Origin: Chitinophagales bacterium
Lineage (GTDB): Bacteria > Bacteroidota > Bacteroidia > Chitinophagales > Chitinophagaceae
NCBI GenBank assembly: GCA_017303415.1
Contig: JAFLBJ010000001.1
Location: 2,170,001 to 2,234,000 of the forward strand
Direction of reading: 5' to 3'
DNA: 64,000 nucleotides
Under the pieces are notes generated by a model, which saw only the letters and a list, made by a program, of their open reading frames with translations, did no database searches and had not been told where the DNA came from. Of this stretch, positions 53,401 through 61,439 are shown piece after piece. The position numbers were made by a program, and so were the translations under genes. Each line of letters starts with the position of its first letter. Within the stretch, counting starts at the first letter, position 1.

Positions 53401-55857
53401 CACGATAACTATGTAGCCAACCATGCCAATGAGGGTATGTATATTGGAAGCACCAGTTACGGACCGGGTGGTTGGAACTATGGAAACCCCATTCAGGCAC
53501 GGGGTGACAGTGTGTATGTTTACAACAATATCATTGAAAACACCGGATGGGATGCCATGCAGGTAGGTTCCTGTGGTTATTCTGAAATATTCAATAATTA
53601 CACGAATGTATCGGGTACCTCAAATGTGGGTGGTCAGGTCAGTGGTATCAATATCGGTTCAGGTACTTACGGAAAAATGTATAACAACGTGATCCGTAAA
53701 GCAGCCGGGCAGGGTAGTGTGATCGCCGGATATGACAGCATTAAAGTGTATAATAACTACTTTGACAGCTGTTCTTATCTCAACACAACTGCCACCAATT
53801 TCCCCACGATCCTTTATTCATTTGGTAGCCATCACCAACCCGAGGCTGTTAACGCCCAACGACTGGTGATCACCAATAACTACTTCCGTAATCCCTACAA
53901 TGCTGTTCGCGCCATTCAGATCACAGACTATAATAATCTGGCTGATCCTGGTCGCGTGGATTCCAACAAAGTATGTATGCCCAATCTGGGTTCGGTAAAC
54001 CTCAGCAGTTTCATCTTTGTCAATGACAACCCGGGTAGTACAGCCATTGGAAATACAGCGGTTTGTACCTGGACTATACCTACTTTGCCTTTGGCACCGG
54101 TTTGCGGACCAACACTTGCAGATCCTTTACGCCAAAATTGTGGCAATACAGCCCCCAATCAGGCTCCCGTTGCGAATGCAGGAGCAAACCTGACCATTAC
54201 CTTACCGGTGAATACCGTAACCCTGAATGGTAATGGTACCGATCCCGATGGGGTAGTTCAGGTGTATGCATGGAGAAAACTCACTGGCTCTACAGCCACT
54301 ATAGTCAACCCTGCCTCTGCTCAAACTGCCGTGAATAGTCTGGTACAAGGTGTATATACGTTTGAGCTGACAGTAACCGACAACGGCGGACTTACTGATA
54401 CGGATACCGTACAGGTAACAGTCAATGCGGCAGCTAACCAGGCTCCTGTTGCCAATGCCGGCCCCGATCGTACCATGACATTACCCACCAACAGCACAAC
54501 GCTGAGTGGTTCGGGTACGGATCCGGATGGTTCTATCAGTGCTTATTTGTGGACCAAACTTACAGGCCCCACAACTTATACGCTTTCTTCAACCACGGTG
54601 GCGGTTCCAAACCTAACCAACCTGATTGAAGGTGTTTATACTTTCCAATTAAGAGTGACAGATAATGGCGGGCTGACCGATTTAGATACAGTCCAGGTAA
54701 CCGTTTATGCCTCGATTCCTTCCAACCAGGTCCCGGTAGCCAATGCAGGTCCGGATAGAACGATTACCCTGCCAACCAGCAATACCACGCTGAATGGCTC
54801 GGGTACAGATACCGACGGTTCGATCAGCAGTTACCTATGGAGTAAATTGACTGGTCCCAATACCTATACCATTGTTTCACCCGCCAGTGCTGTTACGAAT
54901 TTGTCGGGATTGGTTCAAGGAGTATATACGTTTGAAATAACAGTTATTGATAATGGAGGTTTGAGTGATAAGGATACCGTACAGGTAACCGTGAATGCAG
55001 CGCCTAACCAGGCACCTACTGCCAATGCGGGTCCTGACAGGAATATCACTTTGCCTACTAATAATACTACCCTGAATGGTTCAGGTACTGATCCGGACGG
55101 ATCCATTGCTACCTACCAGTGGAGCAAGATTGCCGGACCTGGATCCTTTACCATTAACTCACCGGCAAGTGCGGTGACCAACATTACCAATCTGGTTCAG
55201 GGCATCTATCGCTTTGAATTGCGGGTGACCGATAATGGTGGATTAACCGACAGGGACACTGTTCAGGTAACCGTGAATGCTGCTGTAACTCCGACCAATC
55301 AGGCTCCCGTAGCCAATGCCGGAAACAACTTAACCATCACCCTGCCGATCCATTATTCTACTCTGACCGGTTCAGGTACAGATGCCGATGGTACCATTGC
55401 CGCCTATGCATGGAGAAAAATATCCGGACCTAACGAATACACCATTGTTAATGCATCCAGTGCAGTAACGGATGTGAACAGCATGGTGGCCGGGATATAC
55501 CAGTATGAATTACGCGTAACGGATAACCAGGGTGCCTTTGGGTATGATACGGTTTCTGTAACGGTACTCGGTAACCCGAATACCAGACCCGGATTCCTGG
55601 AGTTCAAAGTCTACCCGAACCCTGCCACCGGCAATACAGCCAACCTGTATATGGCCTTTGACAGTACAGGTGAGAAGTATACGATCTGTGTATATTCAAT
55701 GGTGGGCAAACGGGTATTCCAAAGCGAAACCCTGACAACCGTTCAGACGGGTGTCATCTACCCGCTGGATATTTCACGGTTAAGGAAAGGGGTGTATATC
55801 GTTCGACTTGTATTTGCTGATGAACGTCGAATATTTACCCGCTTCATCAAACAATAG
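50485..55857 (+). CDS. Large T9SS-exported protein with two hydrolase domains, beta-helix and PKD repeats
   Basis: The protein has 1790 residues. Signal peptide (1-23); alpha/beta hydrolase (about 30-285) with Ser151 in GLSAG and His249 (GWGHNNF); PKD-like domain (291-379); SGNH/GDSL esterase (about 398-605) with the Ser block read as LGSSTAQG (Ser407), the Asn block LASNDAYNG and Asp577-x-x-His580 (DGIH); PKD (612-701); PKD-like (710-813); right-handed parallel beta-helix (about 814-1215) with many NN-Y/I repeats; five PKD domains (1225-1697); T9SS type A sorting domain (about 1703-1790). Two esterase folds plus a polysaccharide-lyase-like beta-helix suggest a surface enzyme acting on acylated glycans (inference). 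Confidence 0.9.
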   Translation: MKPIFRYLFLFSLIIGPGRQAYAQYGLFDSTTVNISVSGVYPLDALIYKPSDLATAPSNKRWPLIIFLHGVGEAGTNLSSLLGTGLPKKINQGQRPILKYVNFGGYTTEAFVICPQNGSFSLDPNRLPPLLRDMTSRFRIDSSRIYLTGLSAGGNILGMLGGYSTAATDTAMNKYISAQFARSPHNGSMVLDSAHRVGQRWKTPTALICGAVNDGGTENAFRQFCIDLQNRLDNYYTNSFYEAVAGWGHNNFDVTYDTARRYPSLGNRNFYEWLAQYTNTYATSYNGNTGNNPPTATAVADKTVSLQTSSFTISGSGVDTDGSITTYNWTKVSGGTANIINPGSPTSTVTGFQEGTYKFRLTVTDNAGGTHFDDMLVHVVDSGLYNTSNTDAYTCSNAFRIVVLGSSTAQGAGSVPYYDSAWAGKFRTYIRSKNPSMELINLANSGYTSYHILRPTGYTAPSGRPAVDTAKNITKALSLNPDAIIINLASNDAYNGYTLAEQQANFEATMALANAANVPVWVTTSQPRTSMIGSNIPLLTAFRDWVYTRFGSKAINFWDVVSNLDSTTINPIYSAGDGIHINNLGHHVLYKKVVEEHILDSLCNRLNAPAANIAPVASAGANQTITLPISVVTLTGSGTDADGSIASYSWTKVSGGPAVIVSVGSAVTLVTGLTAGTYVFRLTVTDDDNATATANVTVQVNNAATTTTTAPTANAGLDQTLVLPQNFTTLYGGWPSFSKKSANGGPITQWNWRQISGPNTAILSKYEERNVSISAVDSAIFLKGLALGTYDFELSITDSAGGTDKDTVRVTVQNCNYNATPKSITISAGVYWPKDAAANHNIRPGDTIKLNASTINANTIDITLGGFNGCQGQPVVIMPINGQVNMGYLRIANPGDGAGNIKVSYLHIDGSGVPSQKYGIRMKGLVVGTADHVEVNNVSITNSNQIGIATAIADNVNLERLFPVFYQRGLYIHDNYVANHANEGMYIGSTSYGPGGWNYGNPIQARGDSVYVYNNIIENTGWDAMQVGSCGYSEIFNNYTNVSGTSNVGGQVSGINIGSGTYGKMYNNVIRKAAGQGSVIAGYDSIKVYNNYFDSCSYLNTTATNFPTILYSFGSHHQPEAVNAQRLVITNNYFRNPYNAVRAIQITDYNNLADPGRVDSNKVCMPNLGSVNLSSFIFVNDNPGSTAIGNTAVCTWTIPTLPLAPVCGPTLADPLRQNCGNTAPNQAPVANAGANLTITLPVNTVTLNGNGTDPDGVVQVYAWRKLTGSTATIVNPASAQTAVNSLVQGVYTFELTVTDNGGLTDTDTVQVTVNAAANQAPVANAGPDRTMTLPTNSTTLSGSGTDPDGSISAYLWTKLTGPTTYTLSSTTVAVPNLTNLIEGVYTFQLRVTDNGGLTDLDTVQVTVYASIPSNQVPVANAGPDRTITLPTSNTTLNGSGTDTDGSISSYLWSKLTGPNTYTIVSPASAVTNLSGLVQGVYTFEITVIDNGGLSDKDTVQVTVNAAPNQAPTANAGPDRNITLPTNNTTLNGSGTDPDGSIATYQWSKIAGPGSFTINSPASAVTNITNLVQGIYRFELRVTDNGGLTDRDTVQVTVNAAVTPTNQAPVANAGNNLTITLPIHYSTLTGSGTDADGTIAAYAWRKISGPNEYTIVNASSAVTDVNSMVAGIYQYELRVTDNQGAFGYDTVSVTVLGNPNTRPGFLEFKVYPNPATGNTANLYMAFDSTGEKYTICVYSMVGKRVFQSETLTTVQTGVIYPLDISRLRKGVYIVRLVFADERRIFTRFIKQ
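54157..55575 (+). repeat. Five tandem PKD-domain repeats (279-291 bp each)
   Basis: Repeat units start at 54157, 54436, 54724, 55006 and 55297, each opening with the codons for N-Q-[AV]-P-[VT]-A-N-A-G and containing GSGTDxDG (GNGTDPDG in the first) and VTDNGG-like ends (VIDNGG or VTDNQG in two). Nucleotide similarity between units is high enough that copy number could vary by recombination. Confidence 0.85.
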
Positions 55858-55881
55858 AAATAGTAATTTCTTTGATACCCT

Positions 55882-55913
55882 AAAAGAGGCGCTGAAATTC
55901 AGCGCCTCTTTTT
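55882..55913. terminator. Bidirectional terminator between the T9SS gene and the D-arabinose operon
   Basis: aaaagaggcgctgaa and ttcagcgcctctttt form a 14-15 bp inverted repeat with T/A runs on both sides. It lies 24 bp after the T9SS stop and 25 bp beyond the stop of the convergent HAD gene, so it can serve both strands. Confidence 0.85.
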
Positions 55914-55938
55914 ATTTTGGGAGGAGGATTATATCTGC

Positions 55939-56535
55939 CTAACTTCTAAAGGGTTTGTAAGACGGGTGGGTGGCCAGTTGCAACATGGGGCGATCGCCTT
56001 TGGAATCTCCATAGGCGAAAATTTCCTTGTATTCATCAAGGTTAAATTGTTCTTTTATACGAACCACTTTCTGATCCCCGTTGCAGTTTTTCCCTTCCAA
56101 TTTTCCGGTAATGCGCTGGCCTTCTTCCGACAAAAGGCTTGAGATCAACCTTATTCCCATCTTCTCTGTCCAGGGATTGACCCATTGAAAAGCAGATGCC
56201 GAAACGATGACCACTTCATGGCCTTTATCCTGGTGCTCCTGCAAACGAGTAAGGGCAGCAGGTCTGATTAAGCCCGGGATCTTCTTCTCCCCAAAGGAAT
56301 GACACAGTTCCTGAAAGTCGGAGGAAGAAAGCCCACCAAAAAAATGGCCAAGCAATCTTTCCTTTCCGGTTTGTGCATCTACCAATCCGGTTTTTACCGC
56401 GGTTAGGAGGGGAGACAGCCAACACATGCCTTTATAATACTGAAAGGGGCCTTTGCTGAAGCGTATCAACTCCAGCATGGTATCATGGGTAGTGATGGTA
56501 CCATCGAAATCAAAAAAGGCAATTGTTTTCGTCAC
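55939..56535 (-). CDS. HAD-IB phosphatase, candidate polyprenyl-phospho-phosphoribose phosphatase
   Basis: This 198-residue protein has all HAD motifs: FFDFDGTITTHDTM (nucleophile Asp9, acid/base Asp11), VIVSASAFQWV (motif II) and FAYGDSKGDRPML (motif IV). It belongs to the SerB-like HAD-IB group. It is the last gene of a four-gene operon and overlaps the DprE2 gene by four bases. In mycobacteria, the 5-phosphate of decaprenyl-phospho-phosphoribose must be removed before DprE1 acts. HAD domains fused to UbiA-type phosphoribosyltransferases are known in other bacteria, so the same step is a reasonable inference here. Confidence 0.82.
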   Translation of the reverse strand: MTKTIAFFDFDGTITTHDTMLELIRFSKGPFQYYKGMCWLSPLLTAVKTGLVDAQTGKERLLGHFFGGLSSSDFQELCHSFGEKKIPGLIRPAALTRLQEHQDKGHEVVIVSASAFQWVNPWTEKMGIRLISSLLSEEGQRITGKLEGKNCNGDQKVVRIKEQFNLDEYKEIFAYGDSKGDRPMLQLATHPSYKPFRS

Positions 56536-57263
56536 AATTTCTTCTTTTTGAACATGGATTCAGGAACAAGTTTGATGATCAGCATGATCCATTTCCAGAA
56601 CCATTTCACATAGAGCACATTTTTTTTCTTCCGAATGGCCAGGAAAACCTTGTCAGCCACCTGATGGGGTTGTGCGGTTAGTAATCCTGGCAGGGCCAGT
56701 TCGGCTGTCATTTTTGTATTGACAAATCCAGGCAGTACGGTTAACACATGTACCTGGTGGTGGTATAGGTAATTTCTCAATCCGCTGAGATAGGCTGTAA
56801 AACCGGCTTTGGCGGATCCATAAATAAAATTGCTCTGGCGGCCTCTTTCCCCGGCAACGGAACTGATTCCGGCAATGACCCCTTTCTTCATTTTGGCATA
56901 ATCCTGAGCAATGATATTAAGAATGGATACCGCGCCTGAATAATTCGTATGCAGGGTTCTTTCGGTTAAGCTCCAATCTGTCAAAGCCTTTTCATTATCG
57001 GTCATATACCCAAAGACGCAAACGGAAACATCCGGTTTTGCGGGCAGGCCTGCGTAAAAGGCGGCATGTTCATTGGGTTGCATCGCATCAAATCGGTGTG
57101 TCGATACAGGAACCTGAAAACGAATCGAAATATCTGATCGGGCAGGTTCCAGTTGATCCGTATTCCGGGCTGCTAACTGAATAGCGTATCCTTCCCTGGC
57201 AAAGCGGTGGGCGATGGCCAGTCCGATATCTGAGGTAGCACCCAGGATGAGGACGGTTTGCAT
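56532..57263 (-). CDS. dprE2: DprE2-like short-chain dehydrogenase (2-keto intermediate reductase)
   Basis: This 243-residue SDR has NAD(P)-binding VLILGATSDIGLAIAHRFA and the catalytic Ser-Tyr-Lys in GISSVAGERGRQSN and FIYGSAKAG. The segment SSVAGERGRQSNFIYGSAKAG, seen in two halves, is characteristic of DprE2, which reduces polyprenyl-phospho-2-keto-ribose to polyprenyl-phospho-D-arabinofuranose at the membrane. The C-terminus is hydrophobic then very basic (LIIKLVPESMFKKKKL), which suits a membrane-associated enzyme. It lies 9 bp after the DprE1 gene. Confidence 0.88.
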   Translation of the reverse strand: MQTVLILGATSDIGLAIAHRFAREGYAIQLAARNTDQLEPARSDISIRFQVPVSTHRFDAMQPNEHAAFYAGLPAKPDVSVCVFGYMTDNEKALTDWSLTERTLHTNYSGAVSILNIIAQDYAKMKKGVIAGISSVAGERGRQSNFIYGSAKAGFTAYLSGLRNYLYHHQVHVLTVLPGFVNTKMTAELALPGLLTAQPHQVADKVFLAIRKKKNVLYVKWFWKWIMLIIKLVPESMFKKKKL

Positions 57264-57272
57264 ATGGTCGGT

Positions 57273-58607
57273 TTAGTTGGTGGTGATTTGTAAACGGTCG
57301 GATTGAATGGAACGGAATTTCTGTTCGGGATCATATTGACGCAGGATGCCGACAAATTCATCAAAGCGATCATAACCCTGGCGAAGCGTTTCGGGTTTCA
57401 TGCGGGCATCTTTGGATAAATAAAGCCTGCCTCCACATTCCAAAACGATCTTGTCCATTTCATCCAGGAATTCGAAAAGTCCTTTGCGAACGGGGAAATC
57501 CAGGGCCAGGGTGTATCCCTTTGTGGGGAAGGAAATGAGATCGTCCTGATCGCCAAAGACCTTTAGTACGGCCAGGAAGGAACCCCATCCACGTTTGCTG
57601 ATCTCGGATAGAATACGTTCTAATCCATCACGTCGCTCCATGGGGAGAACAAACTGGTATTGAATGAACCCCTTTTTACCATACCCTCTGTTCCAGTGCA
57701 GTATGGCATCGAGAGGATAAAAAAATGGTTCGTAGGAAACGATATTGTTAAGCTCCCGTTTGGTGTTTTTATTATAATAAAGAAAATTGAAAAGCTTTAC
57801 CGTGATCGTATTCAACACCCAGGAAGGCAGATTGAAAGGGAAGGTCAGTTGTTTCTTTTTTGGAAGAGCCAGGGGATCATTTTTCCGTTTGTCTTTCAGC
57901 TCGTCCAGTTTGGTGTGCTCACCGAGTATGAGTATACTCCGGCCAAATGCCTTTCCTTTTTTCAGGCAATCGATCCAGGCCACTGAATAGGTATAGTGGG
58001 CATATTGATCAAACAACTCCAGTACATCGGTCAGGTTTTTGGCCTTTACTTGTTTTTGCGTGATATAGGAAGTTTCGATCTTTTTAAGTTTGAATTTAAC
58101 CCGGGTAATAACACCGGTAAGCCCCATACCCCCGCAGGTCGCTTCAAACAGATCGGGGTATTTTTCGCGGGAGCAGGTGACCAAACCCAGTTTGGCCGTA
58201 TAGATATCCATTTCTACAACGTGGCGGGATATAGCGCCATCCACATGGTGGTTTTTTCCATGAACATCACTGGCAACGCCACCTCCGATGGTGATGAACT
58301 TGGTGCCGGGTGTTACAGGCAGGAACCAGCCTTTGGGAACAATAATCTCCAGGATCTTGTCCAGGGTCAGACCAGCCTCGCAATCGAGGATACCGGCTGT
58401 TGTATCAAAGGACAATACTTTTTCGAGCTTTGTACACGTAATCGTGTTCTGGGCCAGGGAGGCGTCGCCATAGCAGCGACCATTACCCCGCGGAATGATA
58501 TGGGTTCTGTTTTCAAGGAGGCCGGGCAGGTCTTCTTTCCAGCTAAAACTTTGATCATCGCTCGCAACCACCGGGTAATTTCCCCAATTAGCGATATTCT
58601 TTTTCAT
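57273..58607 (-). CDS. dprE1: DprE1-like FAD-dependent polyprenyl-phospho-ribose oxidase
   Basis: The protein has 444 residues. The FAD-binding (PCMH-type) half has IPRGNGRCYGDASL, PVTPGTKFITIGGGVASD, VHGKNHHVDGAISRHV and TCGGMGLTGVI, all very close to mycobacterial DprE1. The substrate half has KKGFIQYQFVLP, VLKVFGDQDDLISFP and RLYLSKDAR, holding the active-site Lys. DprE1 oxidises the 2-hydroxyl of the lipid-linked ribose, the first half of the epimerisation to D-arabinose. In mycobacteria the benzothiazinone-reactive Cys lies in WNICVDFP; here the aligned segment is YTLALDFP, with Ala368. The gene overlaps the phosphoribosyltransferase gene by four bases. Confidence 0.92.
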   Translation of the reverse strand: MKKNIANWGNYPVVASDDQSFSWKEDLPGLLENRTHIIPRGNGRCYGDASLAQNTITCTKLEKVLSFDTTAGILDCEAGLTLDKILEIIVPKGWFLPVTPGTKFITIGGGVASDVHGKNHHVDGAISRHVVEMDIYTAKLGLVTCSREKYPDLFEATCGGMGLTGVITRVKFKLKKIETSYITQKQVKAKNLTDVLELFDQYAHYTYSVAWIDCLKKGKAFGRSILILGEHTKLDELKDKRKNDPLALPKKKQLTFPFNLPSWVLNTITVKLFNFLYYNKNTKRELNNIVSYEPFFYPLDAILHWNRGYGKKGFIQYQFVLPMERRDGLERILSEISKRGWGSFLAVLKVFGDQDDLISFPTKGYTLALDFPVRKGLFEFLDEMDKIVLECGGRLYLSKDARMKPETLRQGYDRFDEFVGILRQYDPEQKFRSIQSDRLQITTN

Positions 58608-59503
58608 CGTATTTTGAAAGGTAGTTTATCAACGTACAAAATGACAAAAAAACTGGCTACCCATAGAAGTAATGTCAATTGGATGAATCGGTCTCTATAC
58701 AGGATCTTCGTTGGTGATCCTGAATCGGCTTTTACAAAGATAATCTGTAAATACCGCATGATACCTGCCAACATGAAAATACAGGTATAATACAAGCGGT
58801 AATTATTATCAAATTGCTCGTAATTCTTCTTTACCTCGTCCGACATGGTGTACATGAAATAGGCTACAATGATCACAGAGCAGATAAGGGCGATCAATAC
58901 ATTCAGGAACTCCAGGTTATAGCCTTTGATGGCTTTCCGCATATCGGTGCCGGATTGAAGTTTCAACAACACATCATCCCGCCTTTTTCCAACGGCCATA
59001 AACAGGGCCAGCAGGAACACCATGATATTAAGCCATTCGGTAATGGGAATCCCCGATAATACAGATCCACCTTTGATACGCAAAACAAAACCCACGGCAA
59101 CGATCATGATATCCAGTATAGGTATCGTTTTCAATCCAAAGCTATAAGCCAGGTTCATCAGAAAGTAGATCGCCAGCACCAATACGAATTTCTCACGGGC
59201 AAAATAGGCGATGGTAAAGCCGGCGATAAGCAGCATCACCAGAATAGCGATGGCTACAGGTTTACTTACCGAACCAGAGGCCAGAGGTCGCTTTGATTTG
59301 GTAGGGTGCTTGCGGTCATCTTCTATATCCCGGTAATCATTAATTATATAAATCGCGCTGGCCACGAAACAGAAACTGAAGAATCCAGGCAAAACCGCCA
59401 GGATCTTGTCCAGGTCAAATATGGCCTGAGCAAAAAACAGGGGTACAAACAGGAAGAGATTCTTGGCCCAGTCCTTTGGCCTCAATAACTTAATAAATTC
59501 CAA
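58604..59503 (-). CDS. UbiA-family polyprenyl-phosphate phosphoribosyltransferase (DPPR synthase-like)
   Basis: This 299-residue protein has eight or nine membrane segments. It opens with FIKLLRPKDWAKNLFLFVPL, then has the metal-binding IINDYRDIEDD (Asn55, Asp56, Asp63) and RKHPTKSKRPLASGSVS. These features are shared with mycobacterial Rv3806c (UbiA), which moves phosphoribose from PRPP to decaprenyl phosphate. It is the first gene of the operon, so the order follows the pathway: lipid phosphoribose synthesis, oxidation, reduction and dephosphorylation enzymes. A near-consensus -7 box (TTAATTTG, 59524-59531) lies upstream. Confidence 0.9.
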   Translation of the reverse strand: MEFIKLLRPKDWAKNLFLFVPLFFAQAIFDLDKILAVLPGFFSFCFVASAIYIINDYRDIEDDRKHPTKSKRPLASGSVSKPVAIAILVMLLIAGFTIAYFAREKFVLVLAIYFLMNLAYSFGLKTIPILDIMIVAVGFVLRIKGGSVLSGIPITEWLNIMVFLLALFMAVGKRRDDVLLKLQSGTDMRKAIKGYNLEFLNVLIALICSVIIVAYFMYTMSDEVKKNYEQFDNNYRLYYTCIFMLAGIMRYLQIIFVKADSGSPTKILYRDRFIQLTLLLWVASFFVILYVDKLPFKIR

Positions 59504-59645
59504 TTCATTATAATTTGAGCCGCCAAATTAATAAGGAAAACCCAAAGTAGGAAGCAGATGCCCCTGAATAATCCAATGCTAACCCATAATTAATTTTTAC
59601 GGAAGCCTTTCATTTTTAAGGACTTAAAACTATCTTGCCCCACAA

Positions 59646-61301
59646 ATGTCAAACTTAACCACGCGATTTCAGGGTCTTTTTGACAAACTCTTGCAAAAGG
59701 GCTGGGCCGAATGGGCCATGATCATTCTTTTGGCCATGGTGCCTCTTTTTACGCATTTTCCTTTTCGGGTGAATATATTTCTGTCCTGGGAAGGCGCTTA
59801 TCGGCTTTATGAGGGACAGGTGCCGTATCGTGATTTTGGTATTCCGATGGGGTATATGTATTGGGTGGTTCCGGCAGTTTTCTTTAAAATATTTGGCCCT
59901 GCCATGATTACACTGGTAAAGGCCCAGGTGTTTATCAATATTATTTCCGGATTTGCCTTCCGTTCGATTTTAAAGAGTCTCGGTTTGGACAGGGGCATTC
60001 GATTTATCGCGTTGTTTGTGTATTGTGTGTCGTATTCTTTTTTCAATTTCTGGCCCTGGTATAATCATACGGTGATCGTATATGAGTTTGTGACCCTTGC
60101 CTTTCTCTTTCGTTATCTGGGCACACCCGGTACTGGCTGGAGATCCTGGTTGAATCTGATTGGTGCAGCCTTGTTCACGGGCATTACCTTTATGACCAAG
60201 CAGGATGTAGGGGGGATGACCCTGCTGCTTGGGCTGTTCTTTTTAGCCTATGGATGGTGGCTTGACCGCCGTTTCAAGCCGGTGCTTGTGTATCTGATCG
60301 CTACTGCATTCTTTTTATTCCTCTTCATATTCCCCTTTCTGAGTTATTCCTTTGGCTATTGGTTCAACCATGGCCAGCCACCGCATACAGCGCGGTTTTC
60401 GATGGGTGATATCATTGGCGATTTCTTTAATCATTCCCAATGGATCAAGTTCTATCTCTTGTTGATCCTGCTATTTCTCCTCGGAAAAAGAACAAAATGG
60501 TTGGCTTTTCTTAAGGATCGGAAAAATGGGTTATTCTTTTTTCTGGTCATTGCTATCCTGGGCGAAGCGGTAGTGATACAAGTGACCAGTTATACCCCTC
60601 CGGACAATAATATTTTCTTTCACAGTTTTGCCATTGCCTATTTGTTGTTTTTGGCGGCTGAGGTATTTGATATCCGCTTTTCTCAGTTGCGTTATTTTTT
60701 CCCGGCATTATTGGGTGTTGCGCTTTGGTGGAGTGGGGTATTCTGGAAGTACCTTGACCGGTTTACAGCCCGTTCGGCAGGAAAGGAAGAAACAACACAG
60801 GCTGTTTCCGGCGAAAACCTGGTGAACAGGAATACATTCATGATCACTAAAGACAGTTCGATACCAGAGGCCCAATGGGTATTTTCCGATATACCGGTCT
60901 TTAAAGGGATCTATATGCCTGCCCCAACCGTGGAAGGGATAAAGAGGATACAGGCGATGCCAGTCTGGAAAGAAAAGGGTAGTGAGGTGAATGTTTTGAA
61001 TATGACTGAGCTTACACCATTGGCTGAAGCGATTCCCTTTAAGTTGGAACGGAGCCCTAATTATCCACTTTGGTATCATTTAGGTGTTTCCATGTTCAAT
61101 CGGGAGGCAGAAATGTTTGAAAAAAGAATCGGGCAAAAAGAGTATGATGTTGTTTTTTTTGAATACATAAAAGGACTGAATAACTTCTATCCATTCCGCG
61201 TAAGAGACTCCCTGCAAGCTCATTACCACAAAATTGATTCATTTTATGCGCCCCGTCGCGGCATGGAAACCATGGGAATCATTGAGATATACACCAAATA
61301 G
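59646..61301 (+). CDS. GT-C type membrane glycosyltransferase
   Basis: The 551-residue protein has about eleven membrane segments in residues 20-400 and a soluble C-terminal domain of about 150 residues. After the first membrane segment comes FLSWEGAYRLYEGQVPYRDFG, seen in two parts, with an acidic residue (Glu) in the first loop as in GT39/ArnT-like enzymes. I do not recognise the exact family. It is divergent from the D-arabinose operon, with 142 bp between the starts, so use of polyprenyl-phospho-arabinose is possible. A TATCTTGC sequence 8 bp upstream of the ATG is close to the -7 consensus, which would leave almost no leader. Confidence 0.8.
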   Translation: MSNLTTRFQGLFDKLLQKGWAEWAMIILLAMVPLFTHFPFRVNIFLSWEGAYRLYEGQVPYRDFGIPMGYMYWVVPAVFFKIFGPAMITLVKAQVFINIISGFAFRSILKSLGLDRGIRFIALFVYCVSYSFFNFWPWYNHTVIVYEFVTLAFLFRYLGTPGTGWRSWLNLIGAALFTGITFMTKQDVGGMTLLLGLFFLAYGWWLDRRFKPVLVYLIATAFFLFLFIFPFLSYSFGYWFNHGQPPHTARFSMGDIIGDFFNHSQWIKFYLLLILLFLLGKRTKWLAFLKDRKNGLFFFLVIAILGEAVVIQVTSYTPPDNNIFFHSFAIAYLLFLAAEVFDIRFSQLRYFFPALLGVALWWSGVFWKYLDRFTARSAGKEETTQAVSGENLVNRNTFMITKDSSIPEAQWVFSDIPVFKGIYMPAPTVEGIKRIQAMPVWKEKGSEVNVLNMTELTPLAEAIPFKLERSPNYPLWYHLGVSMFNREAEMFEKRIGQKEYDVVFFEYIKGLNNFYPFRVRDSLQAHYHKIDSFYAPRRGMETMGIIEIYTK

Positions 61302-61439
61302 GTAATTTCCTCATTCTTTAAAATATAATGATTTCCGCTTCATTAAGTTGGAAAAAATGGTTTATTTTACAGCTCGATCTCCAATCCGAGGAAAATCCTT
61401 AATCCCCGCCCTCCCATTTATTTATTTAATTCCGCAATT

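Noticed and set aside
57996..58790. 264-codon plus-strand frame opposite dprE1
   Set aside because: It is antisense to a strongly supported enzyme gene, and its composition matches a reverse shadow.
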